DNA of 20,878 nucleotides from a virus, in the IMG/VR virus record IMGVR_UViG_3300037852_000028, positions 1 to 20,878 of that record. One strand, 5' to 3'. The notes beneath the pieces are model-generated. The model made no database searches, was not told the origin of the DNA, and saw only the letters and a program-made list of their open reading frames with translations. This document shows positions 5,017-12,686 of the stretch, piece by piece. Each line of letters starts with the position of its first letter. Within the stretch, counting starts at the first letter, position 1. Position numbers and translations under genes: made by a program.

Positions 5017-5206
5017 GGGCCAATCCGGTAATCCTTCAGGTGTAACGAAGGCATTGGCTCTTGGCGACCAAAGCCTCACCAATTTGGTTGGGCCTCAAGA
5101 AAATAGTTTGCAATCAATTGAAACGATTAGGCTTGTTGAAGAGTGGCAATCGCAAGCTCACCTGACAATTGACTTAGAGCAAGATTGTCGAAATTCAGCG
5201 CAATGA
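5006..5206 (+). CDS. DUF5681-like small protein (66 aa)
   Basis: 66 aa from a GTG start at 5006, ten bases after AAGGAG. The N-terminus VKGQSGNPSG is the hallmark of DUF5681-type phage proteins, whose usual opening is KGQSGNPxG followed by basic residues; in phages these are often found near packaging genes. Here the motif is followed by a short acidic helical tail instead of a longer terminase-small-subunit-like body. No other candidate for a small terminase subunit is obvious in the window, so that role is possible but unproven. Confidence 0.6.
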   Translation: MFVKGQSGNPSGVTKALALGDQSLTNLVGPQENSLQSIETIRLVEEWQSQAHLTIDLEQDCRNSAQ

Positions 5207-5307
5207 ATTCGCAAGAAAGCCAGCTTTTACATTATTCGGGCCTTCCACTTCAGATAACTTACATTATGTCTACTATCGCTGTAAGTTGTTCATTCTATTC
5301 ATGCTGA
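5203..5307 (+). CDS. Possible 34-aa peptide
   Basis: ATG at 5203 overlaps the TGA of the DUF5681-like gene (ATGA) and the frame ends at TGA 5305-5307. The peptide starts MNSQESQLLHYSGLPLQITY and ends in a moderately hydrophobic, Cys/Ser-containing segment. Only the four-base overlap supports it; there is no Shine-Dalgarno and the composition is not distinctive. Confidence 0.3.
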   Translation: MNSQESQLLHYSGLPLQITYIMSTIAVSCSFYSC

Positions 5308-5471
5308 ATAATTGTAATGGACGGAATAAATCCCGGTACCTTTATGGAAAAAGCCTCATGCGGAGGGCAGGTCGCCCCAGGCGTCACTTTGTGAGCGACG
5401 TGGCATTGCCTAGCAACTTTATCCGTACAAATCCCTTGATTTCCGTCCGTACAAGTGCTACACATCCGTAC
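5308..5471 (+). promoter_or_regulatory. Leader of the RHH gene with three TCCGTACA repeats
   Basis: No convincing gene is seen here. Direct repeats of TCCGTACA lie at 5422, 5446 and 5465, the first two extended to TCCGTACAA. The third runs across the start codon of the ribbon-helix-helix gene at 5472. Each contains the palindromic core GTAC. RHH proteins typically bind tandem short sites and repress their own promoter, so this is a good candidate operator. A weak promoter pair, TTGATT and TACACA with 17-base spacing, overlaps the repeats. Confidence 0.5.
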
Positions 5472-5807
5472 ATGAAAACAGCGCGGTGGGAGCTACGGAT
5501 CGAGCCAGAAGAGCTTACGGAATGGAAGGCGATGGCAGCTGAGCGAGGGATGCTGCTATCGGAGTGGATACGCAGTTGCTGCAATGGAGCGGGGCCGTCA
5601 ACGGCGCGAAGGATCGAGGAGATTGAAGGAAGTGCTCGAATATCGGATGTGCGGCAAGACGCTGCGGTTCCTGCGGCTAAGGGACGGGAGTCTGTTGCCG
5701 TACCATCTCCGGGAATATGCGCAAACTGCGAGCATCGAAGATCGAAGCACGGCGGATTTGGTTCGGCCTGTCAGGAAGACAACTGCTTATGCAGTGGCTT
5801 CGAGTGA
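5472..5807 (+). CDS. Ribbon-helix-helix regulator with C-terminal zinc motif (111 aa)
   Basis: Residues 1-38 fit a ribbon-helix-helix DNA-binding domain: strand ARWELRIEP, helix EELTEWKAMAAERG, then LLSEWIRSCC, with the S-E-W-I-R motif common in MobC/RHH families. A polar linker leads to a C-terminal Cys/His motif: CANCEH, SKHGG, then CQEDNCLCSGFE, matching the motif in the 64-aa protein at 3041-3235. The open frame extends upstream to 5286, but the start at 5472 is preferred because the domain begins there and the upstream residues are unlike protein; no strong Shine-Dalgarno is present. It is likely a DNA-binding regulator acting on the repeats just upstream. Confidence 0.75.
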   Translation: MKTARWELRIEPEELTEWKAMAAERGMLLSEWIRSCCNGAGPSTARRIEEIEGSARISDVRQDAAVPAAKGRESVAVPSPGICANCEHRRSKHGGFGSACQEDNCLCSGFE

Positions 5808-5860
5808 GGGACTGGCCGGATTCGAGCCGAGTGGTGCATGGGATAAGGGTGTGGTACTGA

Positions 5861-6046
5861 GTGGACGTTAAGCCTCCCCGAAGATCGGTGCAACTGGGTC
5901 CAGGACAGCATTACGGGTCTCCTCTTCAGTCGGTGCATGGACCGGCACCAGCAAAACCTTCCGCGGTGAAGTATAAGAATCCCGAAATACAAGACCTCTA
6001 CGAACGGCTGAAAAAGGTGTTTGCCGAGATGGGGCATGAGTTTTAG
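5861..6046 (+). CDS. Hypothetical protein (61 aa)
   Basis: 61 aa from GTG 5861, directly after an in-frame TGA, ending TAG at 6044-6046. The N-terminal two thirds are rich in Pro, Gly and basic residues (PPRRSVQLGPGQHYGSP) and probably disordered. The last third is an amphipathic helix, NPEIQDLYERLKKVFAEMG. Not recognised. The ribosome binding site is weak and the exact start is uncertain. It precedes the structural genes by 89 bases, a stretch containing a small hairpin, CTTCG-GTT-CGAAG (6048-6060), but no clear promoter. Confidence 0.5.
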   Translation: MDVKPPRRSVQLGPGQHYGSPLQSVHGPAPAKPSAVKYKNPEIQDLYERLKKVFAEMGHEF

Positions 6047-6135
6047 CCTTCGGTTCGAAGCAATAGAGAAGGCGAACCTTAGCCGGTGCGACGGTCGGAG
6101 TTTCGTTCGGCGCATGTCGGTTCTAGGAGCATAGC

Positions 6136-6741
6136 ATGGCATCACTTACAGTTAACTCGGGAGTGAGTCCGTTCGCGCCTTCGAGCGTGGGCGGGACTTC
6201 CACATCCGAGCAGATGTTTCCAGCGCCTTCGGCGAACTTCACATCCTCGACGCTATCGACGACCACGCCGATGCAGCTCACGATCCCGAATAGCGGGCAA
6301 TATGAGCAGCAAAGGATTGTGGTGAATGCCTCGGGGAAGGTCACCCTGGGGTCTACCTCTTCGCCGACCCTGCTTTGGAAGATGTACAGCGGCAAATCCC
6401 TTACGGCCTCTTCCAACGGCACGGCAGTCCTTACGATGTCGGCCCTGACCGGGTTGACGGTCAGCAAGACTTATCCGTGGACTTGGCAGAGCATCTTTCA
6501 AGGGGATTCGACTTCCGGCATCTTGCAGGCCATTTCTTCGACGCTGTGGGTCGATAACGCCACTGCCGGGACGATCACCCTCACGGGTATTGCATCGGGC
6601 GTGAACTTCGGAGGCGGCGTGGGAATCATCACTTCGGGCTACTCTTCGAACTATGCCCTGAACTTCGTCTTGTCGTTCACGTTCGGCGTGTCCTCGGCGA
6701 CCAATATCTGCTACTGCTCGCAGTTCGTGGCGGAGAGTTAA
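6136..6741 (+). CDS. Putative beta-rich virion protein (201 aa)
   Basis: 201 aa, almost entirely Ser/Thr/Gly/Val-rich with alternating hydrophobic residues, as in phage capsid decoration or fibre proteins. The N-terminus is Ser/Pro-rich (SPFAPSSVGGTSTSEQ); the middle has strands such as RIVVNASGKVTLG and GTAVLTMSALTGLTV; the end, ALNFVLSFTFGVSS, is a typical closing strand. AGGAG lies six bases upstream of the ATG. It is first of three similar-looking proteins (6136, 6745, 7260) placed just before the terminase, so a shared role on the capsid surface is likely. The exact function is not identified. Confidence 0.75.
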   Translation: MASLTVNSGVSPFAPSSVGGTSTSEQMFPAPSANFTSSTLSTTTPMQLTIPNSGQYEQQRIVVNASGKVTLGSTSSPTLLWKMYSGKSLTASSNGTAVLTMSALTGLTVSKTYPWTWQSIFQGDSTSGILQAISSTLWVDNATAGTITLTGIASGVNFGGGVGIITSGYSSNYALNFVLSFTFGVSSATNICYCSQFVAES

Positions 6742-6744
6742 CCG

Positions 6745-7263
6745 ATGACAACCCTGGCGCAGCACGCCCAAGTCACGAACGACGGGCAGAACAACGACTT
6801 TCTCCACTACACCGCGTCGAGCGGGCAGATTCTCTATGCCATTAACTCCTCGGGCAACACTTCCATATCGGGCGGCGTGGCGCTTGTCGGCCTCGGCCAG
6901 CCTTCCATCGTCTACACTCTGAGCGCGAGCCTGGGATTCGCGGTGTGGAATGCGGCGGCGGCGGTGAACATGCTTCCCACCACCGTTCCAACCGGCACGT
7001 ATCGCATTTCCCTGTACCTCGTTACGACTACCGCTTTTGTAACGAATACAGAAGAGGTGATTACGTTCGGATGGACCGATGACGACCAGGCCCAGACGCT
7101 TGCGTTTACGACTTCGGCAAAATCGGCTGGTACGACACTCGTTGGTTCTCAGTTGATTCGTGTGGTAACGAGTACGGCAGTGACCTATACCCCGTCAGTG
7201 ACGGGATCGAACGCCACGGCAGGTGTCAACGCCGTATCTATCGTTGTGGAAAGGCTTATATGA
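6745..7263 (+). CDS. Putative jelly-roll virion protein (172 aa)
   Basis: 172 aa. The second half has the look of a C1q/TNF-like or related jelly-roll sandwich: GTYRISLYLVTTTAFV, VITFGWTDDDQAQTLAF and a final strand, GVNAVSIVVERL. Such domains form trimers in phage decoration and fibre proteins. GGAGAG lies six bases before the ATG and overlaps the end of the previous gene. The TGA overlaps the ATG of the next gene, so the three genes appear translationally coupled. The virion role is inferred from composition and position. Confidence 0.75.
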   Translation: MTTLAQHAQVTNDGQNNDFLHYTASSGQILYAINSSGNTSISGGVALVGLGQPSIVYTLSASLGFAVWNAAAAVNMLPTTVPTGTYRISLYLVTTTAFVTNTEEVITFGWTDDDQAQTLAFTTSAKSAGTTLVGSQLIRVVTSTAVTYTPSVTGSNATAGVNAVSIVVERLI

Positions 7264-7916
7264 GTTCAGCACCATTCAGTTTGCCGCAGTTCGGAGTCAG
7301 TCTCAAAGGCAAGGCCACGAATCTTGCGCAGGGCACGCAAGCGCAGATCGGCATCGACCAGTTCAACGCTCAGACGGTTTCCCAAGTCGGGATGCCGTAT
7401 GGGTTTATGACCCTTGCCGGACTCATGTGCACGGGCACCTGGCCCGCCGCCGCCGCCGCCGCTTTGTCGGCCACGGCGCTATCGGCTTGGGCGCTCTATA
7501 ACCCGGCAGGTTCGAACGTCAACATTCACCTCCAGAGCATTACGGCGGTGATGACAGCCTTCACCGCTCAGGCCGCATCCTCGGCAGTCGGAATCGTTCC
7601 TTTTTCCCAAACTCCAACCTCCACCACCACGACCGGCACAGCCAAAGCTAATTGCCTCATCGGGACGGGAAACGCAGTGCAGGGCATCCAGTACGTGACC
7701 GGGACCACGGTTGGCGCGGTGACGGTGCCGATACGCTGGATCGGCGGCATTTACACGGACCTGGCCGCCGGGGATACGCCTGCGACATTGCACGATGAAA
7801 TCGCAGGGTCGATGATTATCCCTCCCGGCAGCGGTATTCAGATTGGCGCGGTTGGCGGCACGGTGGCCGACCTCACCATCGCTGTCAGCATGACCTGGGC
7901 CGAAATCCCGGTGTAG
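7260..7916 (+). CDS. Putative virion surface protein (218 aa)
   Basis: 218 aa. It contains LYNPAGSNVNIHLQ near the middle and a C-terminal part with DEIAGSMIIPPGSGIQIGA followed by VSMTWAEIPV. I recognise this pattern (an N-P-x-G-S segment, a P-P-G turn, and a closing TW-x-E-x-P-V) from phage head-associated proteins of unknown role. A GCC run at about 7442-7461 encodes a six-Ala stretch in the first third. The start overlaps the previous stop (ATGA), with GGAAAGG five bases upstream. It is probably a capsid-associated protein; no enzyme motif is seen. Confidence 0.75.
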   Translation: MSSAPFSLPQFGVSLKGKATNLAQGTQAQIGIDQFNAQTVSQVGMPYGFMTLAGLMCTGTWPAAAAAALSATALSAWALYNPAGSNVNIHLQSITAVMTAFTAQAASSAVGIVPFSQTPTSTTTTGTAKANCLIGTGNAVQGIQYVTGTTVGAVTVPIRWIGGIYTDLAAGDTPATLHDEIAGSMIIPPGSGIQIGAVGGTVADLTIAVSMTWAEIPV

Positions 7917-7919
7917 CGA

Positions 7920-8255
7920 ATGCCATTCAAAAGCCTTGCTCAGGAAGGGTATCTTCACGCCCACCCTGAAATCCTGGGCAAGGCTGGCCTTAAAGAGTGG
8001 GACTCGGCCACGAAAGGAAAACACTTGCCAAAACATGCCAAGCACGGATTCACGCATTCCGAGATCAAGCACCACCACGACGGAAGCCACACCGTAACCC
8101 ATCACCACGTAGACCCATCGAAGACTGTAGAGCATGCCGTTCCCGATCTTGCCGGGGCGCAGGACTCGCTCGAGCAGCACATCGGCGCTGGCGCGCAGGC
8201 GACTGAACCGCCTCCCATGCAAGCGGCTCCCGGAGGGATGCCCGGTGCCGCGTAA
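7920..8255 (+). CDS. His-rich small phage protein, apparently two joined modules (111 aa)
   Basis: 111 aa. Residues 1-40 (MPFKSLAQEGYLHAHPEILG, then KEWDSATKGKHLP) match a short module often seen as a separate small phage protein. Residues 43-89 contain GFTHSEIKHHHDGSHTVTHH, then HVDPSKTVEHAVPDL and SLEQHIG, a His-rich module also known to me as a stand-alone phage protein. The tail is Pro/Gly/Ala-rich. The many His residues suggest metal binding, but this is inference. The start has no strong ribosome binding site; the gene follows the preceding stop by three bases. Its position before the terminase is typical for both modules. Confidence 0.75.
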   Translation: MPFKSLAQEGYLHAHPEILGKAGLKEWDSATKGKHLPKHAKHGFTHSEIKHHHDGSHTVTHHHVDPSKTVEHAVPDLAGAQDSLEQHIGAGAQATEPPPMQAAPGGMPGAA

Positions 8256-8418
8256 GAAGATGAAGCTCAAGATTCACAAGGGCGGATTCCATGAATGGCT
8301 CGGGAAGAAAGAGGGCCAGAAGATTACCGCCGCCGACATCGCCAAAGGTAAATCCGCTGGAGGCCATGCCGCGAAGATGGCCGTATTCGCGCAGAACGCG
8401 AAGTCGTGGAACCACTAG
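8245..8418 (+). CDS. Small conserved phage protein next to terminase (57 aa)
   Basis: 57 aa from GTG 8245, eight bases after GGAGG; the frame is open further upstream, but those residues lie antisense-like within the previous gene. A second possible start is ATG 8260. The sequence KGGFHEWLGKKEGQKITAAD ... GKSAGGHAAKMAVFAQNAKSWNH fits the known small phage protein pattern of a G-x-L-H-x2-LG-x3-G-x2-I-x core and a basic helix ending in FA-x-NA-x-x-W-x-H. It is strongly basic, so nucleic-acid contact is possible. Function unknown. It overlaps the previous gene by 11 bases and the terminase gene by 13. Confidence 0.75.
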   Translation: MPRKKMKLKIHKGGFHEWLGKKEGQKITAADIAKGKSAGGHAAKMAVFAQNAKSWNH

Positions 8419-10223
8419 AAGAATCCAAAGTCCCCGAAGCTCCCCGACCCTCGGCCCTCCCCGATGGATGCACGAATGAGTCGTACTACAAGTCGGAAGC
8501 CCGTCCGCTCTACCAATTAAAACCTCTGTGGAAGAAATTCGGGGACGAAATCTCCTTCAAGATGTGGCTCGATTTCCGGGACAGGTGCAGGAAAGATTTG
8601 TTCTGGCTCGGCAAGTATGTTCTCAAAAAGGATTTAACCAGGTGGCACCTTATCCCCTGCTTTCGAATGTTCGTGCAAAAGAACTTCGATGGAGTCTATA
8701 AACTCGGCTATTCCATCGGGGACGTTCATGCCGCGATTGGAGCGCAGAAGCGGGTCAAGGAGATGCTGTTCCTTGCTTCCCGCGGCAGTTTTAAGTCAAC
8801 GCTCGACGGGATTGATTCGGTGCAGTGGATGCTCAACTGCCCGGATATTCGCATTTTGATCCTGACCGGGGAATATAAGCTGGCTCTCGCGTTCATGTCG
8901 GAAATCAAGGGTTACTTCTACCGGGCTGAAAAAGCCCCCGCTACGTTTCTTCACAAGCTGTTCCCCGAATACATCCTCGAAGGCAAGGACGGGACATCCG
9001 ACCAACCCCTCGAATGTCCCGCCCGGATACACAACCAGAAAGAACCAAGCCTGTGGGTCAACGCGATTGTGGCGAACCTGTCGGGCTGGCATTGCGACAT
9101 CCGCAAGATGGATGATGTAATCACGGATGAGAACTGCAACTCGGTGGATGCGCGGGGGCCCGAAGGAAAACTCAAAAAGAAGATTGATGGCACCGATAAT
9201 CTCGTCGATGAGTGGGGCTTCACCGACATCATCGGGACGCCTTACTACACGGACGACTATTATGCCGAACGCCTGAAAGCCCCGCCCGAGGAAGCGCCTC
9301 TTATCTTTGGTAAGTTTCCTTGCTGGCAGATCAAAAAGCCGTTCATCGGGACGCCAATCAAGGAGCTAAAAGAGGAGATGGTTGATCTTCTCTTCCCCGA
9401 AAAGCTGACCTTCAAATCGCTTCGCCAGAAGCTGATGAAGAACGAGACTCTCTTCCGCTGCCAGCAACTATGCGAACCGGCGGCGGAGGGCGAAAGCATC
9501 ACCTTCACGGAGTCGATGCTCAAGGCGCATCTCGTGATGGAAGCGCCGCACGCCGAAGGCGATATTTACACGACCTGGGACACCTCGTTTGCCAGAACAT
9601 CGTACGCCGATTATTCCGCAGGCGTAGCGGTAAAGATCATTCCCCGAGAAGGCAAGAGTTTCGACGCTTACATCATGGAGATTGTGTTCGGCAGGTGGCG
9701 GCCTTCCGAACTTGCGTTTCAGTATGTGATGTTTGAAAAGAAGTGGAAACCGAAGGCATCGCTCATTGAACGTCCCGCCGGAGATGAACTGCTTCGCATT
9801 GAACTTCAGAGACAGGCGCAGAAGCATTCCGTGGCCCTCAACATCATCTGGAAGAACGTCTCGAATAACAAGGACTCGAAACGCAATCAGATCAAAGGCA
9901 TCGAGACGCTCATTTCAAATGACCAACTCTGGTTCGTCGGCGGACAGTGGATCGACGAAACTTTCAACCAGTTCATGCGCTACACCGGAGAACCGAAGAA
10001 CAAGGGACGGAAGGATGACATCCCGGATGCCGTCTCGCAGATTCAATTCTTCTGCCCATTCACTTCCGGGAACGAGGAACTCGAACGCCTGAAGAAAGAG
10101 CGGGAACAGAAAGCCGATCAACTCGCCATCTATAGTCATATCTTCGAGCGGCCCAACAAGCCCGCGCCCATCATTCCTCCGGTTCCGATGCGTCAGAGAT
10201 TATTTGGGAGCCTTGCCAGATGA
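8406..10223 (+). CDS. terL: Phage terminase large subunit
   Basis: 605 aa. It is the ATPase/nuclease motor that packages DNA into the prohead through the portal. The ATPase half has a Walker A-type loop, ASRGSFKST (124-132); a Walker B region ending in DD (236-237, RKMDDVITDEN); and a coupling segment, IGTPYY (276-281). The nuclease half has WDTSFARTSYADYSAG with the first Asp at 392, LIERPAG with Glu455, and KDDIPDAV with Asp537/538 and Asp541, giving the acidic RNase H-like centre. Phe129 replaces the usual Gly before the Walker Lys, a variant seen in several podovirus terminases. The start is GTG 8406, with a weak ribosome binding site. No separate small subunit is obvious. Confidence 0.92.
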   Translation: MEPLEESKVPEAPRPSALPDGCTNESYYKSEARPLYQLKPLWKKFGDEISFKMWLDFRDRCRKDLFWLGKYVLKKDLTRWHLIPCFRMFVQKNFDGVYKLGYSIGDVHAAIGAQKRVKEMLFLASRGSFKSTLDGIDSVQWMLNCPDIRILILTGEYKLALAFMSEIKGYFYRAEKAPATFLHKLFPEYILEGKDGTSDQPLECPARIHNQKEPSLWVNAIVANLSGWHCDIRKMDDVITDENCNSVDARGPEGKLKKKIDGTDNLVDEWGFTDIIGTPYYTDDYYAERLKAPPEEAPLIFGKFPCWQIKKPFIGTPIKELKEEMVDLLFPEKLTFKSLRQKLMKNETLFRCQQLCEPAAEGESITFTESMLKAHLVMEAPHAEGDIYTTWDTSFARTSYADYSAGVAVKIIPREGKSFDAYIMEIVFGRWRPSELAFQYVMFEKKWKPKASLIERPAGDELLRIELQRQAQKHSVALNIIWKNVSNNKDSKRNQIKGIETLISNDQLWFVGGQWIDETFNQFMRYTGEPKNKGRKDDIPDAVSQIQFFCPFTSGNEELERLKKEREQKADQLAIYSHIFERPNKPAPIIPPVPMRQRLFGSLAR

Positions 10224-10414
10224 TTCCAGTGGAAATTATTGATCTACTGAAAACCGATAAGAAAGACCAAATTATTGGCCGATACGAATTATCTGAGCAA
10301 TCAGCCAAAGCCCTTGACTTTCCGTTGTGTGCCGATGGTGTGCTGAGAATTTCTGCACTCTATTGGGAAGTTATGATTCCAGAAGCCAAGTCCATGTTTG
10401 AGAAAGTATCTTGA
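10220..10414 (+). CDS. Low-GC accessory gene between terminase and portal (64 aa)
   Basis: 64 aa, unrecognised. It begins MIPVEIIDLLKTDKKDQIIG, continues through RYELSEQSAKALDFPLC, and ends in LYWEVMIPEAKSMFEKVS. Its ATG overlaps the terminase stop (ATGA) and its TGA overlaps the portal's TTG start (TTGA). Hand-counted GC is 79 of 195 bases (about 40%), well under the flanking structural genes. It has no part in the usual terminase-portal pair, so it looks like an acquired accessory gene carried in the late operon. An anti-host or exclusion protein is possible; nothing in the sequence proves it. Confidence 0.75.
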   Translation: MIPVEIIDLLKTDKKDQIIGRYELSEQSAKALDFPLCADGVLRISALYWEVMIPEAKSMFEKVS

Positions 10415-12465
10415 GCACCAAGCCAGCCGCAGTCATCGACAAGACCAACACCCGCTACAACGCCGAAACCGGAACGCACGATTTCGACGATGACGCGGCC
10501 TTGAAGTTGGTGCTTGATGATCTGACTGAAACCGATACGTGGATGAACCTTCAGCAATGGCCTAGCCGGTGGCTAGATTCGATCATGCTCCAGCAGTCTC
10601 CGGTATCGGGATTCGATGACATCGCCAAGATGTCGGTGCCGAAGTTCACGCTCTCGAATACGGTCGCCACGCTTGTCAGCAAGATCATCCTGGGAATGTT
10701 TTACGACGATCCGCCATTCGTCCTTCGCCCGCGCCCGAATACCGATCCGAATGTCACTAGAGCCAAGACCGCTCTTTTCTCTTATCAGCTGGACGAGATG
10801 AAGTTTCAGGAAGAAATCGAATCTGGTTGGGAGTTTCTGGCGCTTCTCGGGACGGGGATTTGGAAGTGGGGATTCTGCAACAAGAAAAAGAAAGTCACGA
10901 CATTCAAGGCGAAGGAAAATCCGACCCCAGTTGACACTCCGTTCACAACGGAGCAAGTCCATACTCCCGATTCGATGGAATTTGAGGAAGTAATCGAAGA
11001 GAAGGATGTCGCGCATCCGTGGCTGAAGGCTTGCGACATTCGAAATGTCAGGGTATGCAAAGGCACAAGGCGCGGCGATATTCGCAAGGCCAAGTTCGTC
11101 ATCCACAGCGAATATCCGACCTGGGATGAACTCCAAGACCTTGCGGAAGAGGAAGACTACGATTTGCCGGATCGAGAGACGCTTGAGCGGTTCTTTCTTG
11201 AACGCTCTACCACTCCTCCTGGCGATAACCTGACCATCACACTTCCCGAGAACATGCGCGGATATTTGCAGACTGCGACTCCGAGAAATCTCAAGGATAG
11301 CGCCAATCCTTTCGATAACGGAATCGAACTGGTCGAACGGGTCGATCCAAAGCACAAGATGGTCGTCATTCGCGTGGGCGGAGAGCATAACTTCATCGTC
11401 TACAATGGGCCGAACCGATACGGCAAGATTAATTACTACTCCTCGAACTGGCGCAATCTTCCCGATGCGTTTTATGGTCAGGGACTCGGGCAACTCATTG
11501 GTTCCGAGCAAATGGTTGAGCAGGGGACAACGGCTCTTGCGCTCGGGATGCTGGCCTATGGACTTCAGCCTACCGCGATTCGAAAAAAAGGATTCAACGC
11601 CATCAGCCAACCTACCGTCTGGGAGCAGGGAGGCATCATTGATGTGGAAGACGATGTGGACAAGGCTTTCAAGTTCATGGAGTTTCCTAACGTCCCTGCG
11701 GAGGCTTGGCAAGCCATTCAGCTTTCGAAGGCCGACTCCGCCGAAACCAGCGGAGCCAATCAGCAAACTTCGATGGGATCTGGAGCAAGTGGAGTCAAGA
11801 CTACAGGAATGCGATCAGGAACGGGGGCTGCTCTTGTTGGTCAGGCAAGCGCTTCTCGACTCGATGGCCCGGTCGAACGCTTCATCCGGCAAGTATTTGT
11901 ACCCTGGCTCTACCAAATGGACGAGCTGAACAACAAGCTCCTACCCACAAAGATTCTGAACGATGTGCTCGGGGAAGAGATCGGCCAGGAGTTCAGGGTC
12001 GATCACATCAAGTTCCGCAACGCCAAGATGGAGTTCGATGTACTCGCGGGCGCGCACCTCGGCGCGAAGAAAGAGCAGGCTCAATTCCTGCCGTTTGTCA
12101 TGCAACTGGTCAACAATCCGACGCTCATGGAGCAGGCTGCCGAGCAAGGTCTGAATTTCAACTTCAAGGCATGGTTTGATGCGTTCTCCGACCTTGCGGG
12201 ATACAGCTTCGCGCAGAACTTCTTTACCAAGATGACTCCGGCGCAACAGCAACGCAGGCAGGCGAACTCCCCGGCGGGAGTCGCGGCGCAAAAGAATCAG
12301 GCGACGCAGAATCAGCAAGTTCAGAAGTTCCAGCAGGAGCAGCAGCTTCTCGATCAAGAGCAACTCGGCAAGGGCGCAAATGAATCGGAGCGCATCATCC
12401 TCGAACATGTTTTGGATCAGGGACTAGAAGGCGGCGAAGGCACCTTCGGAACGGCGGAACAATGA
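10411..12465 (+). CDS. Portal protein (podovirus type)
   Basis: 684 aa, long like the P22-type portals. The portal is the dodecameric ring at one capsid vertex through which DNA enters and to which the tail attaches. Position directly after the terminase, size, and features such as the central DAFYGQGLGQLIGSEQMVEQ (near 350-370) helix-turn region support this. A mid-section contains GTGAALVGQASASRLDGPVE, and the end is Gln-rich (AQQQRRQ, then QNQQVQKFQQEQQLL) like the coiled barrel of P22-like portals. The start is TTG 10411, overlapping the preceding stop, with only GAGAAAG as a ribosome binding site. The subfamily is not certain. Confidence 0.85.
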   Translation: MSTKPAAVIDKTNTRYNAETGTHDFDDDAALKLVLDDLTETDTWMNLQQWPSRWLDSIMLQQSPVSGFDDIAKMSVPKFTLSNTVATLVSKIILGMFYDDPPFVLRPRPNTDPNVTRAKTALFSYQLDEMKFQEEIESGWEFLALLGTGIWKWGFCNKKKKVTTFKAKENPTPVDTPFTTEQVHTPDSMEFEEVIEEKDVAHPWLKACDIRNVRVCKGTRRGDIRKAKFVIHSEYPTWDELQDLAEEEDYDLPDRETLERFFLERSTTPPGDNLTITLPENMRGYLQTATPRNLKDSANPFDNGIELVERVDPKHKMVVIRVGGEHNFIVYNGPNRYGKINYYSSNWRNLPDAFYGQGLGQLIGSEQMVEQGTTALALGMLAYGLQPTAIRKKGFNAISQPTVWEQGGIIDVEDDVDKAFKFMEFPNVPAEAWQAIQLSKADSAETSGANQQTSMGSGASGVKTTGMRSGTGAALVGQASASRLDGPVERFIRQVFVPWLYQMDELNNKLLPTKILNDVLGEEIGQEFRVDHIKFRNAKMEFDVLAGAHLGAKKEQAQFLPFVMQLVNNPTLMEQAAEQGLNFNFKAWFDAFSDLAGYSFAQNFFTKMTPAQQQRRQANSPAGVAAQKNQATQNQQVQKFQQEQQLLDQEQLGKGANESERIILEHVLDQGLEGGEGTFGTAEQ

Positions 12466-12686
12466 AAATTACTTTTGATATTCGAAGTAAAAATCTCCTT
12501 TTTGAAAATGAGGTGGGGATAACAGACATTGGATTTCCTATTCAAAATCTCTTGGATGAAATGAAAAATCCCACACTCGAATGCGAAGTGAACGTGTGTC
12601 CAATTCGCGGAATAATAAGCGAAGGGAATGTTTGCTTATCTTTTGAATACACTAACGATGGTTCACTTTCATGGAGCCGTCAATGA
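12462..12686 (+). CDS. Low-GC accessory gene after portal (74 aa)
   Basis: 74 aa, unrecognised, beta-rich and acidic: MKITFDIRSKNLLFENEVGI, then a helix NLLDEMKNP, then LECEVNVCPIRGIISEG, ending LSFEYTNDGSLSWSRQ. GC by hand count is 82 of 225 bases (about 36%), the lowest of any gene here. ATGA overlaps tie it to the portal stop and, through ATGATG, to the next gene. The alternating strand pattern and two Cys would suit a small globular immunity- or inhibitor-like protein, but this is only a shape argument. It looks inserted into the structural operon. Confidence 0.75.
   Translation: MKITFDIRSKNLLFENEVGITDIGFPIQNLLDEMKNPTLECEVNVCPIRGIISEGNVCLSFEYTNDGSLSWSRQ

Noticed and set aside
7479-8270. 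Minus-strand 263-aa frame opposite the structural and His-rich genes.
   Set aside because: Composition is Arg/Gly/His-rich shadow; the plus-strand genes have coupled starts and ribosome sites.
10573-11766. Long minus-strand frame (397 aa) opposite the portal gene.
   Set aside because: Antisense shadow of the portal with Arg/Leu-rich, unstructured composition and no ribosome binding site.
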